A stretch of DNA of 64,000 nt from Pseudomonas fluorescens (GCF_902497855.1 NZ_CABVHU010000003.1:310001-374000), one strand, 5' to 3'. Counted from the first letter of the stretch, positions 28,948 through 38,517 are shown. The notes: generated from the letters alone by a model not told the origin. Numbers and translations: made by a program.

Positions 28948-30066
28948 TCAAGGCGAAAGTAGATAGCCGCTGCGATAGGCTTCGATGCCCGCCACGTGCG
29001 CGATCACCATCCCGGCAGTGGCCATGCGTCGCAGCGAGCGGGCGTACATCAGCCCGGCGGCGGTGCAATGAACGGGGGTGACGCGATCATTGATCGGGTC
29101 GATGATTTCGGCGATCAGTTGCCCGGCCTCCAGGTATTGCCCCGGCAACGCCGTGAACACCAGCAATCCGCCGACGGGGGTTGCCACCGGTTCCACACCC
29201 GCCAGCGGCGTGGCCGGGTAGGGCAGCGCGGGCAGTGGCGCCGGTTCGCCGGCAATGGCGCCGTAGTGAGTCAGGTAGTCGATCAGTGCCTGGCAGTCGA
29301 GGCTGGCCAGCGGGTGATTGACGTCGCCCTGGCCGCGCAGTTCGACGGTGACCGAAAAGCTCCCCGGCGGTATGTCGAAGTGTTCGCCAAAGCGTTCCTG
29401 GAGCTGCCACCAGAGCAGGGTGAAGCATTCATCGAACGACTGGCCGCCTGAATCGGTGGCCAGCAGACTGGCTTCGGCACCGATGTAACGGGCCAGCGGC
29501 TCGACCTGCGGCCAGGCTTCGGGCGTGGTGTAGAGGTGGGCGACTGCCTCGAAATCGCAATGCAGGTCCAGCACCATGTCGGCATCGCAGGCCAGCCGTT
29601 GCAGGATCAGGCGCTGGGACTGCAGTTGGGTGGTGGCGCTCTGGCGTGCCAGCGCGTCACGCAGGCTGCCGCGGATCAGTTCGAGGTTGCGCTGCGGATC
29701 GTCGCCGAGCTGACCTTCGATCGCATTGCCGACCTCCTCGCTCAAATCGACGAACCAGCGGTTGAAGTTCTGCCCGCTCTCCAGGTCGTAGCGGCCCAAC
29801 GGTACATCCATCAGTACCTGTTCCAATCCGACCGGATTGGCCACCGGCACCAGCACGATTTCGCTGTGCAGGCAGCCGGCGGCCTCAAGTTCTGCCAGAC
29901 GCTGCTTGAGGTGCCAGGCCACCAGCATGCCGGGCATTTCGTCGGCGTGCAGGGATGACTGGATGTAGACCTTGCCCTTGGCCAACGGCGGGCCGAAGTG
30001 AAAGCTGTGAATCTGTCGTGCGGTCCCCGGCAGCGGGGCCAGCAGGTCGTGAATCTGGTGGCGCAT
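28948..30066 (-). CDS. Succinylglutamate desuccinylase/aspartoacylase family zinc hydrolase (AotO-like)
   Basis: A 372-residue M14/AstE-type deacylase. Zinc ligands are H40 and E43 in SSLHADEMPG, and H169 in LDLHCD; a candidate catalytic Glu is in SVTVELRG. Family members remove acyl groups from amino acids. Its place between permease and ATPase genes suggests it processes an imported acylated or derivatised amino acid, which is inference. The ATG at 30066 starts MRHQIHDLLA; the longer open frame upstream overlaps the permease gene in another phase and is not coding. Confidence 0.88.
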   Translation of the reverse strand: MRHQIHDLLAPLPGTARQIHSFHFGPPLAKGKVYIQSSLHADEMPGMLVAWHLKQRLAELEAAGCLHSEIVLVPVANPVGLEQVLMDVPLGRYDLESGQNFNRWFVDLSEEVGNAIEGQLGDDPQRNLELIRGSLRDALARQSATTQLQSQRLILQRLACDADMVLDLHCDFEAVAHLYTTPEAWPQVEPLARYIGAEASLLATDSGGQSFDECFTLLWWQLQERFGEHFDIPPGSFSVTVELRGQGDVNHPLASLDCQALIDYLTHYGAIAGEPAPLPALPYPATPLAGVEPVATPVGGLLVFTALPGQYLEAGQLIAEIIDPINDRVTPVHCTAAGLMYARSLRRMATAGMVIAHVAGIEAYRSGYLLSP

Positions 30067-30092
30067 TCTTTGTTTCCTGAAGCAGAAAAGAC

Positions 30093-30803
30093 CTAGTGGG
30101 ATGGCCCGAGGAAGGCCAGCCAGCGGCGTTCGGCGAGGCGGAACAGGCCGACCAGCGCAAAGGTAACGGTCAAGTAGATCAGCGCGGCGATGCCGAACGA
30201 CTGGAAGGTCAGGAAGGTCGCCGAGTTGGCGTCCCGCGCGACTTTCAGGATATCCGGGATGGTCGCGGTGAACGCCACGGTGGTCGAGTGCAGCATCAGA
30301 ATCACTTCGTTGCTGTAATAAGGCAACGAGCGACGCAGGGCCGACGGCATGATCACGTAGGCATACAGCTTCCAGCCTGTCAGCCCGTAAGCCTTGGCAG
30401 CTTCGACCTCGCCATGGGCCATGCTGCGGATCGCCCCGGCAAAAATCTCCGTGGTATAGGCGCAGGTGTTCAGGGCGAACGCCAGGATCGTGCAGTTCAT
30501 CGCATCGCGAAAGAACGCATCGAGTACCGGCTGGGCACGCACGGCGGCCAGGCTGTAGATACCGGTGTAGCAGATCAACAGCTGGATATACAGCGGCGTA
30601 CCGCGGAACAGGTAGGTGTAGAACTGCACCGGCCAGCGAATGTAGGTGTGGGGTGAAACCCTGGCGATGGACAACGGGATCGACACCAGGAAACCGATGA
30701 AGATCGAGGCGCTGAGCAGCCACAGGGTCATGGCCAGGCCGGTGATGTTGTAGCCGTCGGTATAAAGAAAGGGTCTCCAGTATTCCTGCAAGAGTTCGAT
30801 CAT
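30093..30803 (-). CDS. Basic amino acid ABC transporter permease (HisM/AotM-like)
   Basis: A 236-residue inner-membrane permease with five or six hydrophobic segments. The EAA loop is EVEAAKAYGLTGWKLYAYVIMPSALR, which docks the ATPase. The N-terminal motif YTYLFRGTPLYIQLLI is the usual RGTP signature of this class. It overlaps the preceding permease gene by four bases. Confidence 0.93.
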   Translation of the reverse strand: MIELLQEYWRPFLYTDGYNITGLAMTLWLLSASIFIGFLVSIPLSIARVSPHTYIRWPVQFYTYLFRGTPLYIQLLICYTGIYSLAAVRAQPVLDAFFRDAMNCTILAFALNTCAYTTEIFAGAIRSMAHGEVEAAKAYGLTGWKLYAYVIMPSALRRSLPYYSNEVILMLHSTTVAFTATIPDILKVARDANSATFLTFQSFGIAALIYLTVTFALVGLFRLAERRWLAFLGPSH

Positions 30804-31528
30804 CGTACGGCCTCCCGGGAACCGGCGGCGTAACGGCGTTCAAGCCAGCGCAGGACAAAATTGGAGGCGCTGGTGATCAGCAGGTAAATCAGCGCGGCAA
30901 GCACCAGGAAATAAAACAGTTGATAGGTGCTTTTGCCGGCGTCCTGGGCTGCCTTGACCAGATCGGCCAGGCCGATGATCGAGACCAGCGCGGTGGCCTT
31001 GAGCATCACCATCCAGTTGTTACCGATACCGGGCAGGGCGAAGCGCATCATTTGCGGGAACACCACGATTCGGAAACGCTGGCCGCGTTTGAGGCCATAG
31101 GCGGTGGCGGCTTCGACCTGGCCCCGCGGGACCGCGAGAATCGCGCCACGGAAGGTTTCGGTGAAATACGCACCATAAATGAAGCCCAGGGTGATGACCC
31201 CGGCGCTGAACGGGTTGATCTCGATGTATTCCCATTCCATGAAATCGGTAAAGGTCGTCAACCAGGTTTGCAGGCTGTAGAAGATCAACAGCATCAGCAC
31301 CAGGTCCGGTACGCCGCGGATCAGCGTGGTGTAAAGTTGGGCCGGGATCCGCACCAGTTTGACTTTTGACAGCTTGGCACTGGCCCCGAGCAAGCCGAGT
31401 AACACGGCCACCAACAGGGACAATACCGATAACTTGATGGTCATCCAGGTGCCTTCCATCAGCAACGGACCGAAGCCCTTGAGGCTGAAGGCTGAGAGCC
31501 CCAGGTTTTGCAGGAGGTTTTCGAACAT
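30800..31528 (-). CDS. Basic amino acid ABC transporter permease (HisQ/AotQ-like)
   Basis: A 242-residue permease, partner of the following one in a heterodimer. RGVPDLVLMLLIFY replaces the RGTP motif, as in HisQ, and the EAA loop is QVEAATAYGLKRGQRFRIVVFPQMMR. GGAGG is upstream inside the leader at about 31541. It is separated from the binding-protein gene by a terminator-like hairpin. Confidence 0.93.
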   Translation of the reverse strand: MFENLLQNLGLSAFSLKGFGPLLMEGTWMTIKLSVLSLLVAVLLGLLGASAKLSKVKLVRIPAQLYTTLIRGVPDLVLMLLIFYSLQTWLTTFTDFMEWEYIEINPFSAGVITLGFIYGAYFTETFRGAILAVPRGQVEAATAYGLKRGQRFRIVVFPQMMRFALPGIGNNWMVMLKATALVSIIGLADLVKAAQDAGKSTYQLFYFLVLAALIYLLITSASNFVLRWLERRYAAGSREAVR

Positions 31529-31550
31529 AAATCAGCAGCCTGATCGGATG

Positions 31551-31578
31551 AAAAAAGCGCCCATCGCGAGATGGGCGC
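31551..31578 (-). terminator. Intercistronic terminator/attenuator after the binding-protein gene
   Basis: On the minus strand GCGCCCATC-TCGC-GATGGGCGC is followed by TTTTTT. It lies between the binding protein and the first permease, the place where partial termination lets the binding protein be made in excess. Confidence 0.88.
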
Positions 31579-31584
31579 CGGGCA

Positions 31585-32367
31585 TTATTTGCCGCTGTAC
31601 AGATTCAGATCGCCAAAGTGTTTCTTCTGAATGGTGGCATAAGTGCCATCGTCGTGTAACGCTTTGATACCTTTATCCAAAAGTGTCTTCAGGTCTTTGT
31701 TACCTTTAGAGATACCGATCGCAGTTTTGGCTGGCAGCAGTTCGCTGTCGACCGGCTTGCTGACTTCGTAATCGGTGCCTTTTGGCGACTTCAGGAAGCC
31801 CAGTTCGGCTTGCAGCATGTCCTGGATCGCCCCGTCGAGACGGCCGGACATCAGGTCGGAATACACTTGGTCCTGATTCTGATAAGCCTGGGTTTTCACC
31901 CCGGCCTTGTCCAGCACTGCCTTGGCGTAGGCTTCCTGGATGGTGCCTTGCTCATAGCCGATGGTCTTGCCCTTCAGCGACGCGACATCTTCGCTCAGGC
32001 CGGAGCCTTTCTTGAACACATAAGCGGTTGGGCCGGAGAACAGCTCCTCGGAGAAATCGATGACTTTTTCGCGAGCCGGGGTGACGGTCATCGAAGAGAT
32101 CACACCGTCGAATTTATTGGCCTTCAGGCCCGGAATCATGCCGTCGAAATCGCTTTCGACCCATTTGCACTTGACCTTCAGTTCGGCGCAGATCGCATTC
32201 CCCAGGTCGATGTCGAAGCCCACCAGGCTGCCGTCGGCCGCTTTCGACTCGAACGGTGCATAGGAAGGGTCAACGCCGAAACGCAATTCCTTGTATTCCT
32301 TGGCCAGCGTGGAGCCAGCTGCCATGCACAACGCCAGTGCAGAAAGGGTCAGCAATGCTTTTTTCAT
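31585..32367 (-). CDS. Periplasmic basic amino acid-binding protein (HisJ/ArgT/AotJ-like)
   Basis: A 260-residue solute-binding protein of cluster 3. The signal peptide ends near GSTLA-KEY. The mature N-terminus (LRFGVDPSYAPFESKAADGSLVGFDIDL) is the lysine/arginine/ornithine or histidine binding type, with the aromatic Y and the downstream SSMTVTPAR contributing the ligand pocket. The first gene of the transport operon, and the one expected at the highest level. Confidence 0.92.
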   Translation of the reverse strand: MKKALLTLSALALCMAAGSTLAKEYKELRFGVDPSYAPFESKAADGSLVGFDIDLGNAICAELKVKCKWVESDFDGMIPGLKANKFDGVISSMTVTPAREKVIDFSEELFSGPTAYVFKKGSGLSEDVASLKGKTIGYEQGTIQEAYAKAVLDKAGVKTQAYQNQDQVYSDLMSGRLDGAIQDMLQAELGFLKSPKGTDYEVSKPVDSELLPAKTAIGISKGNKDLKTLLDKGIKALHDDGTYATIQKKHFGDLNLYSGK

Positions 32368-32576
32368 TCTTCAATCCCTAAAAGCCAATATGAGCGCTTG
32401 TGGCGCAGAATTATTGTTACTGGAAAGCGTAAGACCCATGAAAGTAGCAATTTCCGAACCAGAGTCCCGAACAAGCGTTTAAAAGGTAGTTCAAGAAATG
32501 ATGCGGAGGGATTTATGCATGGAAATGGGCGTTGGAATATTGCTGCACCCATCTGGTTCAGATTGGCGCAAATCCC
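32368..32576. other. Non-coding region upstream of the transporter operon
   Basis: About 300 bases lie between the operon and the DNA ligase gene, of which the right third is a REP pair. The left 200 bases are relatively AT-rich and must hold the operon promoter. No operator motif is recognised. Confidence 0.4.
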
Positions 32577-32666
32577 TGTGGGAGCGAGCCTGCTCGCGAA
32601 TGCGGAGGGTCAGCCAGCATCATTGCAAGATGACACGCCGCTTTCGCGAGCAGGCTCGCTCCCACA
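32577..32666. repeat. REP inverted pair, GTGGGAGC subtype
   Basis: TGTGGGAGCGAGCCTGCTCG at 32577 and its inverse ending at 32666 are almost identical to the pairs at 10207 and 35492. It ends ten bases past the ligase stop codon. Confidence 0.9.
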
Positions 32667-32675
32667 AGGACATCG

Positions 32676-34364
32676 TCATCCCAATAAATCCTGCAGGGTT
32701 CCAAGGTTGTCAGCCTCCTCGACCGACTTGTCCTGCCGCCACCGCAACATCCGCGGAAACCGCACCGCGATCCCGCTTTTATGCCGCTTGGACAAAGCGA
32801 TCCCCTCAAACCCAAGCTCAAACACCAGGCTCGGCTTCACGCTGCTCACCGGCCCGAATTTCTCCACCGTGGTCTTGCGCACGATGCTGTCGACCTGGCG
32901 CATTTCTTCATCCGTCAGCCCCGAATACGCCTTGGCGAACGGCACCAGCGTGCGCTCGCCGGCATCGGCGGGGGCATCCCAGACGGCGAAGGTGTAATCG
33001 CTGTAGAGACTGGCCCGGCGGCCATGGCCGCGCTGAGCATAGATCAGTACGGCATCGACGCTGAACGGATCGACTTTCCATTTCCACCAGACGCCCATGT
33101 CCTTGGTCCGGCCGACACCATACAAAGCATCCCTGGCCTTGAGCATCATGCCCTCGACCCCCAGGCTGCGGGAGGCTTCCCGTTGCCGGGCGAGGTCGAA
33201 CCAGTCTTCTCCCGTGAGTACGGGCGAAGGCAGCAGCACGGGGTTGGCGCAGGAACTGATCACCTGTTCCAGTTGAGTGCGGCGTTCGACTTGAGGCTGA
33301 TTGCGCCAATCTTCGCCTCGCCACTCCAGCAAATCGTAAGCGAGAACGACCACCGGCACCTCGTCGAGGATTTTCTTGCCGAGGGTCTTGCGACCGATCC
33401 GCTGTTGCAGCAGGGCGAAAGGTTGCACCGCTGGTGCGGCTGGCGCGTGTGGATCGAAGGCATCCTCGGTGTCCGGTCGAGCGGTTTTCCAGGCCACGAT
33501 CTCACCGTCGATCACGGTGCCATCAGGCAGGCCGTGAACCAGGCTATCGAGTTCGGGAAAGCGCTCGGTGACCAGTTCTTCACCCCGCGACCAGATCCAG
33601 AGTCGGCCATCGCGCTTGACCACCTGGGCGCGGATGCCATCCCATTTCCATTCCACTTGCCAGTGGCTGGCGGGGCCGAGCAGGGCTTCGAACTGTTCGA
33701 CCGGCTGTGACAGCGCATGGGCCAGAAAAAACGGATAGGGCTGGCCACCCCGCTGGGCGTGCTCGTCGGCCGATTCGGCGGCGATCAGCTTCAAATAGCT
33801 GGCCGCGCTCGGACGGTGGGACAGGTCGGTATACCCCACCAGTCGCTGCGCCACGCGTTTGCTGTCCAGGTGCGCCATGGAGGCCAGGGCGCGGGTCACC
33901 AGCAACTTGGAGACGCCGACCCGGAAACTGCCGGTGATCAATTTGATGCAGAGCATCAGGCTGGGACGGTCCAGTTGCGCCCAAAGCCCGGGAAGCCGTG
34001 CGGCGAGCTCTTCCGCTGGCGCGCCGCGCAGGGGCAGCAGCTTGTCTTCGATCCATACCGCCAATCCGTCGATGGAGCTGTGGGGCGCTTCGGGCAGCAC
34101 CAGCGAGATGGTTTCCGCCAGATCGCCGACGGCCTGATAACTCTCCTCGAACAGCCACGGCGACAGGCCGGAAAATGTCACCGCCAGTTCGCGCAGGATG
34201 CGCACGGGCACCAGTTGCCTGGGACGTCCACCAGACAAAAAATAAACCGCCCAGGCTGCGTCTTCCGGGGCGGCCTCGGTGAAGTAATGTTGCATCGCCG
34301 CCAGTTTGGCGTTGCTCGATGTCGTGGCGTCGAGCTCGGCGTACAACCGGGCGAAGGCCTTCAT
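32676..34364 (-). CDS. Ligase-associated ATP-dependent DNA ligase
   Basis: A 562-residue ligase. The N-terminal DNA-binding domain precedes the nucleotidyltransferase motif I EWKWDGIRAQ, with K240 as the adenylated lysine. Further motifs are IDGEIVAWK (III), EGMMLKARD (IV) and WWKWKVDPFSVDAVLIYAQ (V), followed by an OB fold. It seals nicks using ATP, unlike the replicative LigA. Its start overlaps the exonuclease stop (ATGA), so the two are coupled. It is part of the same damage-response set as lhr and pdeM. Confidence 0.94.
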   Translation of the reverse strand: MKAFARLYAELDATTSSNAKLAAMQHYFTEAAPEDAAWAVYFLSGGRPRQLVPVRILRELAVTFSGLSPWLFEESYQAVGDLAETISLVLPEAPHSSIDGLAVWIEDKLLPLRGAPAEELAARLPGLWAQLDRPSLMLCIKLITGSFRVGVSKLLVTRALASMAHLDSKRVAQRLVGYTDLSHRPSAASYLKLIAAESADEHAQRGGQPYPFFLAHALSQPVEQFEALLGPASHWQVEWKWDGIRAQVVKRDGRLWIWSRGEELVTERFPELDSLVHGLPDGTVIDGEIVAWKTARPDTEDAFDPHAPAAPAVQPFALLQQRIGRKTLGKKILDEVPVVVLAYDLLEWRGEDWRNQPQVERRTQLEQVISSCANPVLLPSPVLTGEDWFDLARQREASRSLGVEGMMLKARDALYGVGRTKDMGVWWKWKVDPFSVDAVLIYAQRGHGRRASLYSDYTFAVWDAPADAGERTLVPFAKAYSGLTDEEMRQVDSIVRKTTVEKFGPVSSVKPSLVFELGFEGIALSKRHKSGIAVRFPRMLRWRQDKSVEEADNLGTLQDLLG

Positions 34365-35398
34365 GTCAGCACCTCGGCGATTTCTGGCGCCTCTGTTACC
34401 GGGCTTTCTTCCTCATCGTCGCCGTACTCGGTATCGAAACTTTGCGCATCGAGTCCTAGCTCGCACAGGTGGCGCACCAATACCCCGACCGAGCCGTGGG
34501 TGACCATGACCCGTTCGGCGCCGGTTTGCTCGATGGCCCACAGCAGCCCTGGCCAGTCGGCATGGTCGGACAAGACGAAGCCGCGGTCCACGCCGCGGCG
34601 CCGACGAGTGCCGCGCAAGCGCATCCAACCGCTGGCAAAGCCGTCACTGTAGTCACCGAAGCGTCGCATCCAGGTGCTGCCGCCTGCCGAAGGCGGGGCC
34701 AGCACCAACGCTTTGCGCATCATGGGGTCGCTCTTTTGCAACTCGCCGGCGTAGATCGTTGGCGGAAGATAAACACCGCTCTCGCGATAGACCCGGTTCA
34801 ACGGTTCCACCGCGCCATGCACCAGGATGGGGCCGAGGCTGGCGTCAATGCCGTGGAGAATGCGCTGGGCCTTGCCGAAGGCGTAGCAGAACAGCACGCT
34901 GGCCTTGTCGGCGGCGGCGTTGGCTTGCCACCACTGATTGATCTCTTCAAAGACCTGCGCCTGGGGCTGCCAGCGATAAATCGGCAGGCCGAAGGTCGAT
35001 TCGGTGATGAAGGTGTCGCAGCGCACGGGTTCGAACGGCGCGCAGGTGCCGTCAGGCTCGATCTTGTAGTCCCCCGAGGCGACCCAGACTTCGCCGCCGT
35101 ATTCCAGTCGTACCTGGGCCGAACCGAGCACATGCCCGGCGGGGTGAAAGCTCAGGGTCACGCCATGGTGAGTCAGGGGTACCCCGTAAGGCTGGGTTTG
35201 CAGGTTGATATCGGCCCCCAGGCGCGTGCGCAGGATGCCTTCGCCGGGAGCCGCCGCCAGATAGTGCTGGTTGCCGCCTTTGGCATGATCGCCGTGGGCG
35301 TGGGTGATGACCGCCCGTTCGACCGGGCGCCAGGGGTCGATGTAGAAATCCCCGGCGGGGCAGTACAAACCTTCGGGGCGGGCGATAACAAGGTCCAT
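34361..35398 (-). CDS. Ligase-associated DNA damage response exonuclease (MBL fold)
   Basis: A 345-residue metallo-beta-lactamase/beta-CASP nuclease. The metal site HAHGDH is at residues 33-38, with further ligands around GHVLGSAQ, SGDYKIEPDGT and LSDHADW. Homologues (Exo, YhcR/SNM1-like) degrade DNA ends. MDLVIARPEG at 35398 is preferred to an earlier TTG at 35410. It heads the two-gene unit with the ligase. Confidence 0.92.
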   Translation of the reverse strand: MDLVIARPEGLYCPAGDFYIDPWRPVERAVITHAHGDHAKGGNQHYLAAAPGEGILRTRLGADINLQTQPYGVPLTHHGVTLSFHPAGHVLGSAQVRLEYGGEVWVASGDYKIEPDGTCAPFEPVRCDTFITESTFGLPIYRWQPQAQVFEEINQWWQANAAADKASVLFCYAFGKAQRILHGIDASLGPILVHGAVEPLNRVYRESGVYLPPTIYAGELQKSDPMMRKALVLAPPSAGGSTWMRRFGDYSDGFASGWMRLRGTRRRRGVDRGFVLSDHADWPGLLWAIEQTGAERVMVTHGSVGVLVRHLCELGLDAQSFDTEYGDDEEESPVTEAPEIAEVLT

Positions 35399-35491
35399 GT
35401 TTGTTACCAAAAATGGGGGGATTTGTTAGCTATGAGGTATGCGCGAGGCGAGAAGTTCTATCGGTTTTTCAAAGCACGAACGACATTCAAC

Positions 35492-35581
35492 TGTGGGAGC
35501 GAGCCTGCTCGCGAAAGCGGTGTATCAGTCGACATCATTGGTGAATATCGGACCGAATTCGCGAGCAGGCTCGCTCCCACA
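35492..35581. repeat. REP inverted pair, GTGGGAGC subtype
   Basis: TGTGGGAGCGAGCCTGCTCG at 35492 and inverse at the right end of the interval. It lies between the exonuclease start and the quiP stop. Confidence 0.9.
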
Positions 35582-35591
35582 TTGGAAGGGG

Positions 35592-38042
35592 TTATTTGCC
35601 TGGCGTCAGGGTCAACCGCTTGCTCCCATACACCTTGTCGAAGTTCTGCGGCTGCATCGGCAAGCTCATGTACTGGCCCTTGAGCCAGGGATCGATGCTG
35701 TCCAGATAATTGGGGCTCGCCGGGTTGCCGGACTGACCTGTGCTGTTCTGCCCCATCAGCGGTTCAACCTGGCCGAAGTCGACGATCAAGCGCATGGCCG
35801 GTGCCAGGGTGGTGTTGAAGTCCTGGCCCCAGGTGAACGCCGCCGTGTTGAGAGTGGTGTGATCGCCCCCCGCCGGCAGCGGACCGCGCACGGTCTGGCC
35901 GCTGGTGTTTTTCCATTCGTAGCGGTGCAATTTGCCCCACTGCCAGGCTTTGTGATCGCCACCCAACTGACTGTCGCCGGCGCTGATAGCCGCCGCGAGG
36001 CTGCGAGCGAGAATTGCCGGTTTATCTTCTTTCTGCGGAGTGCGAACGTCATCCCAGAACGGACTGTCCTCACGGCCCAGCAGGTGATCGGCCTGGGCGG
36101 CATAGGACAAATTGCCGTTGGCGATCAAGGCCTTCCACGCCGGGCTGGTGTCCGGGCCCAGTTCGTCGAGGAAGATCTGCCGGGTGCTTTCCTGGAGGAA
36201 CAGTTCGTAGATCGCGGCGTCGGTGGAGGTCGGGCTGAGTTTGCCGTCGAACGCCATCAAACGGGTATACGCCTCGCGCGCCTTGCTGCGATCGGCGTCG
36301 GGCAGCGCTTCAATGGCCTGCTTGAGCGGTTGGGCCATGCCGGGTGCCTGGAAGGTTTTCTTCAGTTTGGCGGCGAAGGTCGTGGTCTGATCGTATTGCA
36401 TGGCGATCAGGCTGCGGGTGTCGTGTTTACCCGCGCCAGCCAGTTCGGCCATGCGTTCGCCACGTTCCGGGGCCGACCAGGAATTGGACAGCTGCATGCC
36501 GTAGCCATGGGGAATGACCCGCTGGTTGGCGGTGCCGAGCCAGCCTTGGGCCGGGTCCTGGTCGTAGGGGTGCAGCATCGGGTCGGCGTAACCGTCCCAG
36601 TCGTAACGGCCTTCCCAGCCCGGGGAGGGCAGCAAGCCTTCGCCTTCGCGGCGGTTCGGGTAGCGCCCGGTAACTTGCCAGCCGATGTTGCGGGCGTCGG
36701 CAAAGACCAGGTTCAGGGTCATTGCGCGAATTTCCCGGCTGGCATCCGATGCTTTTTCGACGTTCTGCGCCCGGGACAGGTCGAAAAACGCATCCAGGGT
36801 CTTGTCGTCAGTGAAGTTCGGCGTCTGCAAGGCCAGGCCGAAGCCGTTGGCCAGCGCCGTGCCTTGGGCGCTGTTGAGCAGCGGACCATGGCGGGTCTCG
36901 TACACGGCTTCGCGAGTCGGCCGCTGGCCTTTGACGAAATAGCTTTCGTTGCGCACGATCACCGGCTGCCATTTGCCGCCGACCTCGTAGGAAAGACCGT
37001 TACCCTGGCGTTTGATTTTTTCCAGGAACAGGTCCTGGTTATCGCCCATGACCGAAGTCATGCTCCAGGCCACCTTGCCGTTGTAACCGCTCAGCACCAT
37101 CGGCAAACCGGCGATGGTGATGCCGGACGCCTGATACTTCGGCGCGCGAATCTGCACGTAACTGAACAAGGACGGCACGCCCAGGGATCCATGGCTGTCG
37201 CTGGCCAGCAGGCTTTTACCGCTGCGGCTGCGTTGCGGGGCGATCGCCCAATTGTTCGATGAAGCGGCGCCCAGCAGGTTCAGATCGGACAGTTGGCCGG
37301 TGGCTTTGCTGATATCGGCCAGGCCCGGAATTTGCCCGTTCAGCTTGAGGCCCTGAAGTTTTTCGGCTTCGGCCACCGGCAGTTTTTCATCGGGAGCGGA
37401 GGGTGTCAGCCATGGCAGTTTGTCGGTGGTGACGGTTTGCGCCAGCATCAGCGAGGCAATTTCTTCTGGCAGGTTGGCCGATTGGCTGAAATTCAACAGG
37501 CAGAAAACCAGCGCCGAGTCTTCCGGTTTCCAGTATTCAGGTTTGTAGCCGGTGGCGGCGAGGTCCGCCGGCAGCTTGTCGCGGTAGCGGAACAGGTAGG
37601 CGTTGACCCCGCGCGCGTAGACTTCGAAAAAGCGCTTGAGGCGCGGCGAGGACGCTTTGTACAGTTCGTCGGCGCTTTTCTTCAGGTTGACCGCGCGCAT
37701 GTAGCGGTCGGCGTCCAGCAGGTCCGGACCGGACATCTCCGCCAGACGACCCTGGGCCAGCAGGCGCAGGGTCACCATTTGGGTGATGCGGTCTGTGGCG
37801 TGCACATAGCCGAGGGAAAACAGCGCGTCATGGAAGCTGTTGCTTTCGATCAATGGCACGCCCATGGCATTGCGTCGTACCGAAACGTTCTGCGCCAGTC
37901 CTTTGAGCGGCTGGACCCCGGAGGTCGGCGGGAGGGTGTCCTGGGTGCTGGTGGTCTGACAGCCGGTCAGGCCCAAGACACCGGCCACTGCTGCGGCAAC
38001 GCCGAACCGGGGAAGAAAATGTGAGAGGGCTGGCGAGGCCAT
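35592..38042 (-). CDS. quiP: Penicillin acylase-family lipoprotein, probable AHL acylase QuiP
   Basis: An 816-residue Ntn hydrolase precursor. The signal peptide carries the lipobox LTGC (Cys28). The alpha subunit covers roughly residues 30-250. Autocleavage creates the N-terminal nucleophile Ser262 in SSNNWAIAP, beginning the beta subunit. QuiP of P. aeruginosa (PA1032) degrades long-chain acyl-homoserine lactones. The downstream block in this window, up to pdxH, parallels that region, which supports the name. Substrate use here is inferred. Confidence 0.82.
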   Translation of the reverse strand: MASPALSHFLPRFGVAAAVAGVLGLTGCQTTSTQDTLPPTSGVQPLKGLAQNVSVRRNAMGVPLIESNSFHDALFSLGYVHATDRITQMVTLRLLAQGRLAEMSGPDLLDADRYMRAVNLKKSADELYKASSPRLKRFFEVYARGVNAYLFRYRDKLPADLAATGYKPEYWKPEDSALVFCLLNFSQSANLPEEIASLMLAQTVTTDKLPWLTPSAPDEKLPVAEAEKLQGLKLNGQIPGLADISKATGQLSDLNLLGAASSNNWAIAPQRSRSGKSLLASDSHGSLGVPSLFSYVQIRAPKYQASGITIAGLPMVLSGYNGKVAWSMTSVMGDNQDLFLEKIKRQGNGLSYEVGGKWQPVIVRNESYFVKGQRPTREAVYETRHGPLLNSAQGTALANGFGLALQTPNFTDDKTLDAFFDLSRAQNVEKASDASREIRAMTLNLVFADARNIGWQVTGRYPNRREGEGLLPSPGWEGRYDWDGYADPMLHPYDQDPAQGWLGTANQRVIPHGYGMQLSNSWSAPERGERMAELAGAGKHDTRSLIAMQYDQTTTFAAKLKKTFQAPGMAQPLKQAIEALPDADRSKAREAYTRLMAFDGKLSPTSTDAAIYELFLQESTRQIFLDELGPDTSPAWKALIANGNLSYAAQADHLLGREDSPFWDDVRTPQKEDKPAILARSLAAAISAGDSQLGGDHKAWQWGKLHRYEWKNTSGQTVRGPLPAGGDHTTLNTAAFTWGQDFNTTLAPAMRLIVDFGQVEPLMGQNSTGQSGNPASPNYLDSIDPWLKGQYMSLPMQPQNFDKVYGSKRLTLTPGK

Positions 38043-38185
38043 GGCAAAGCTCCTGCGGGGGTAGCGTCATTAAAGGCGCTACGTTAGTGAGCAGGAGGTG
38101 GGCGCGCAAGCAGCTTGTTTCAGGATTTATCTGCCAAACGCAAAGATCGCAGCCTGCGGGATGTTGGCGTTCAATGAAGATCCCC

Positions 38186-38275
38186 TGTAGGAGCTGGCTT
38201 GCCAGCGAAAGCGGTCTATCAGCCAACACCTCTGCTGAATGTGCCGCCGTCTTCGCCAGCAAGCCGGCTCCTACA
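38186..38275. repeat. REP inverted pair
   Basis: TGTAGGAGCTGGCTTGCCAG at 38186 with a slightly diverged inverse (GCCAGCAAGCCGGCTCCTAC) at the right. It lies between the quiP start and the SEC-C gene. Confidence 0.88.
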
Positions 38276-38307
38276 AGGGATTGGTGGCGTTCAACGATCC
38301 GTTGTTC

Positions 38308-38517
38308 TCAAGCCCCGTGGCACTTCTTGAATTTCTTGCCGTTGCCGCACGGGCAAGGGTCGTTGCGGCCGACGTCTTTCAGGGCGTTGCGCACCGGTTC
38401 CTGGTGGGCGTGGCCGCAGTTCGGGCCGTGGACATGGCCATGGTCGTGATCGTGGTGCTCGTGATGGTCATGATCGTGGTTGCAGTCAGGGCCATGGACA
38501 TGGGGTTGCTGGGTCAT
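38308..38517 (-). CDS. Small His-rich SEC-C zinc-binding protein
   Basis: A 69-residue protein. The first 40 residues are histidine-rich ([18 protein letters not shown]). The C-terminus is a SEC-C motif, [20 protein letters not shown], that binds one zinc. Together it looks like a metal-binding or metal-storing peptide fused to a protein-interaction zinc finger. The start overlaps the end of the LEA lipoprotein gene by four bases (ATGA). Confidence 0.88.
   Translation of the reverse strand: MTQQPHVHGPDCNHDHDHHEHHDHDHGHVHGPNCGHAHQEPVRNALKDVGRNDPCPCGNGKKFKKCHGA

Noticed and set aside
28948..30858. Extended 636-codon frame that would fuse the permease region with the AstE-like enzyme
   Set aside because: The upstream part is out of phase with the real permease gene. 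The enzyme starts at 30066.
25460..35398. Possible genomic island or mobile element carrying the transporter operon
   Set aside because: No transposase, integrase, tRNA target or direct repeats at the edges; only REP sites flank it, so I note the split order but do not call an element.
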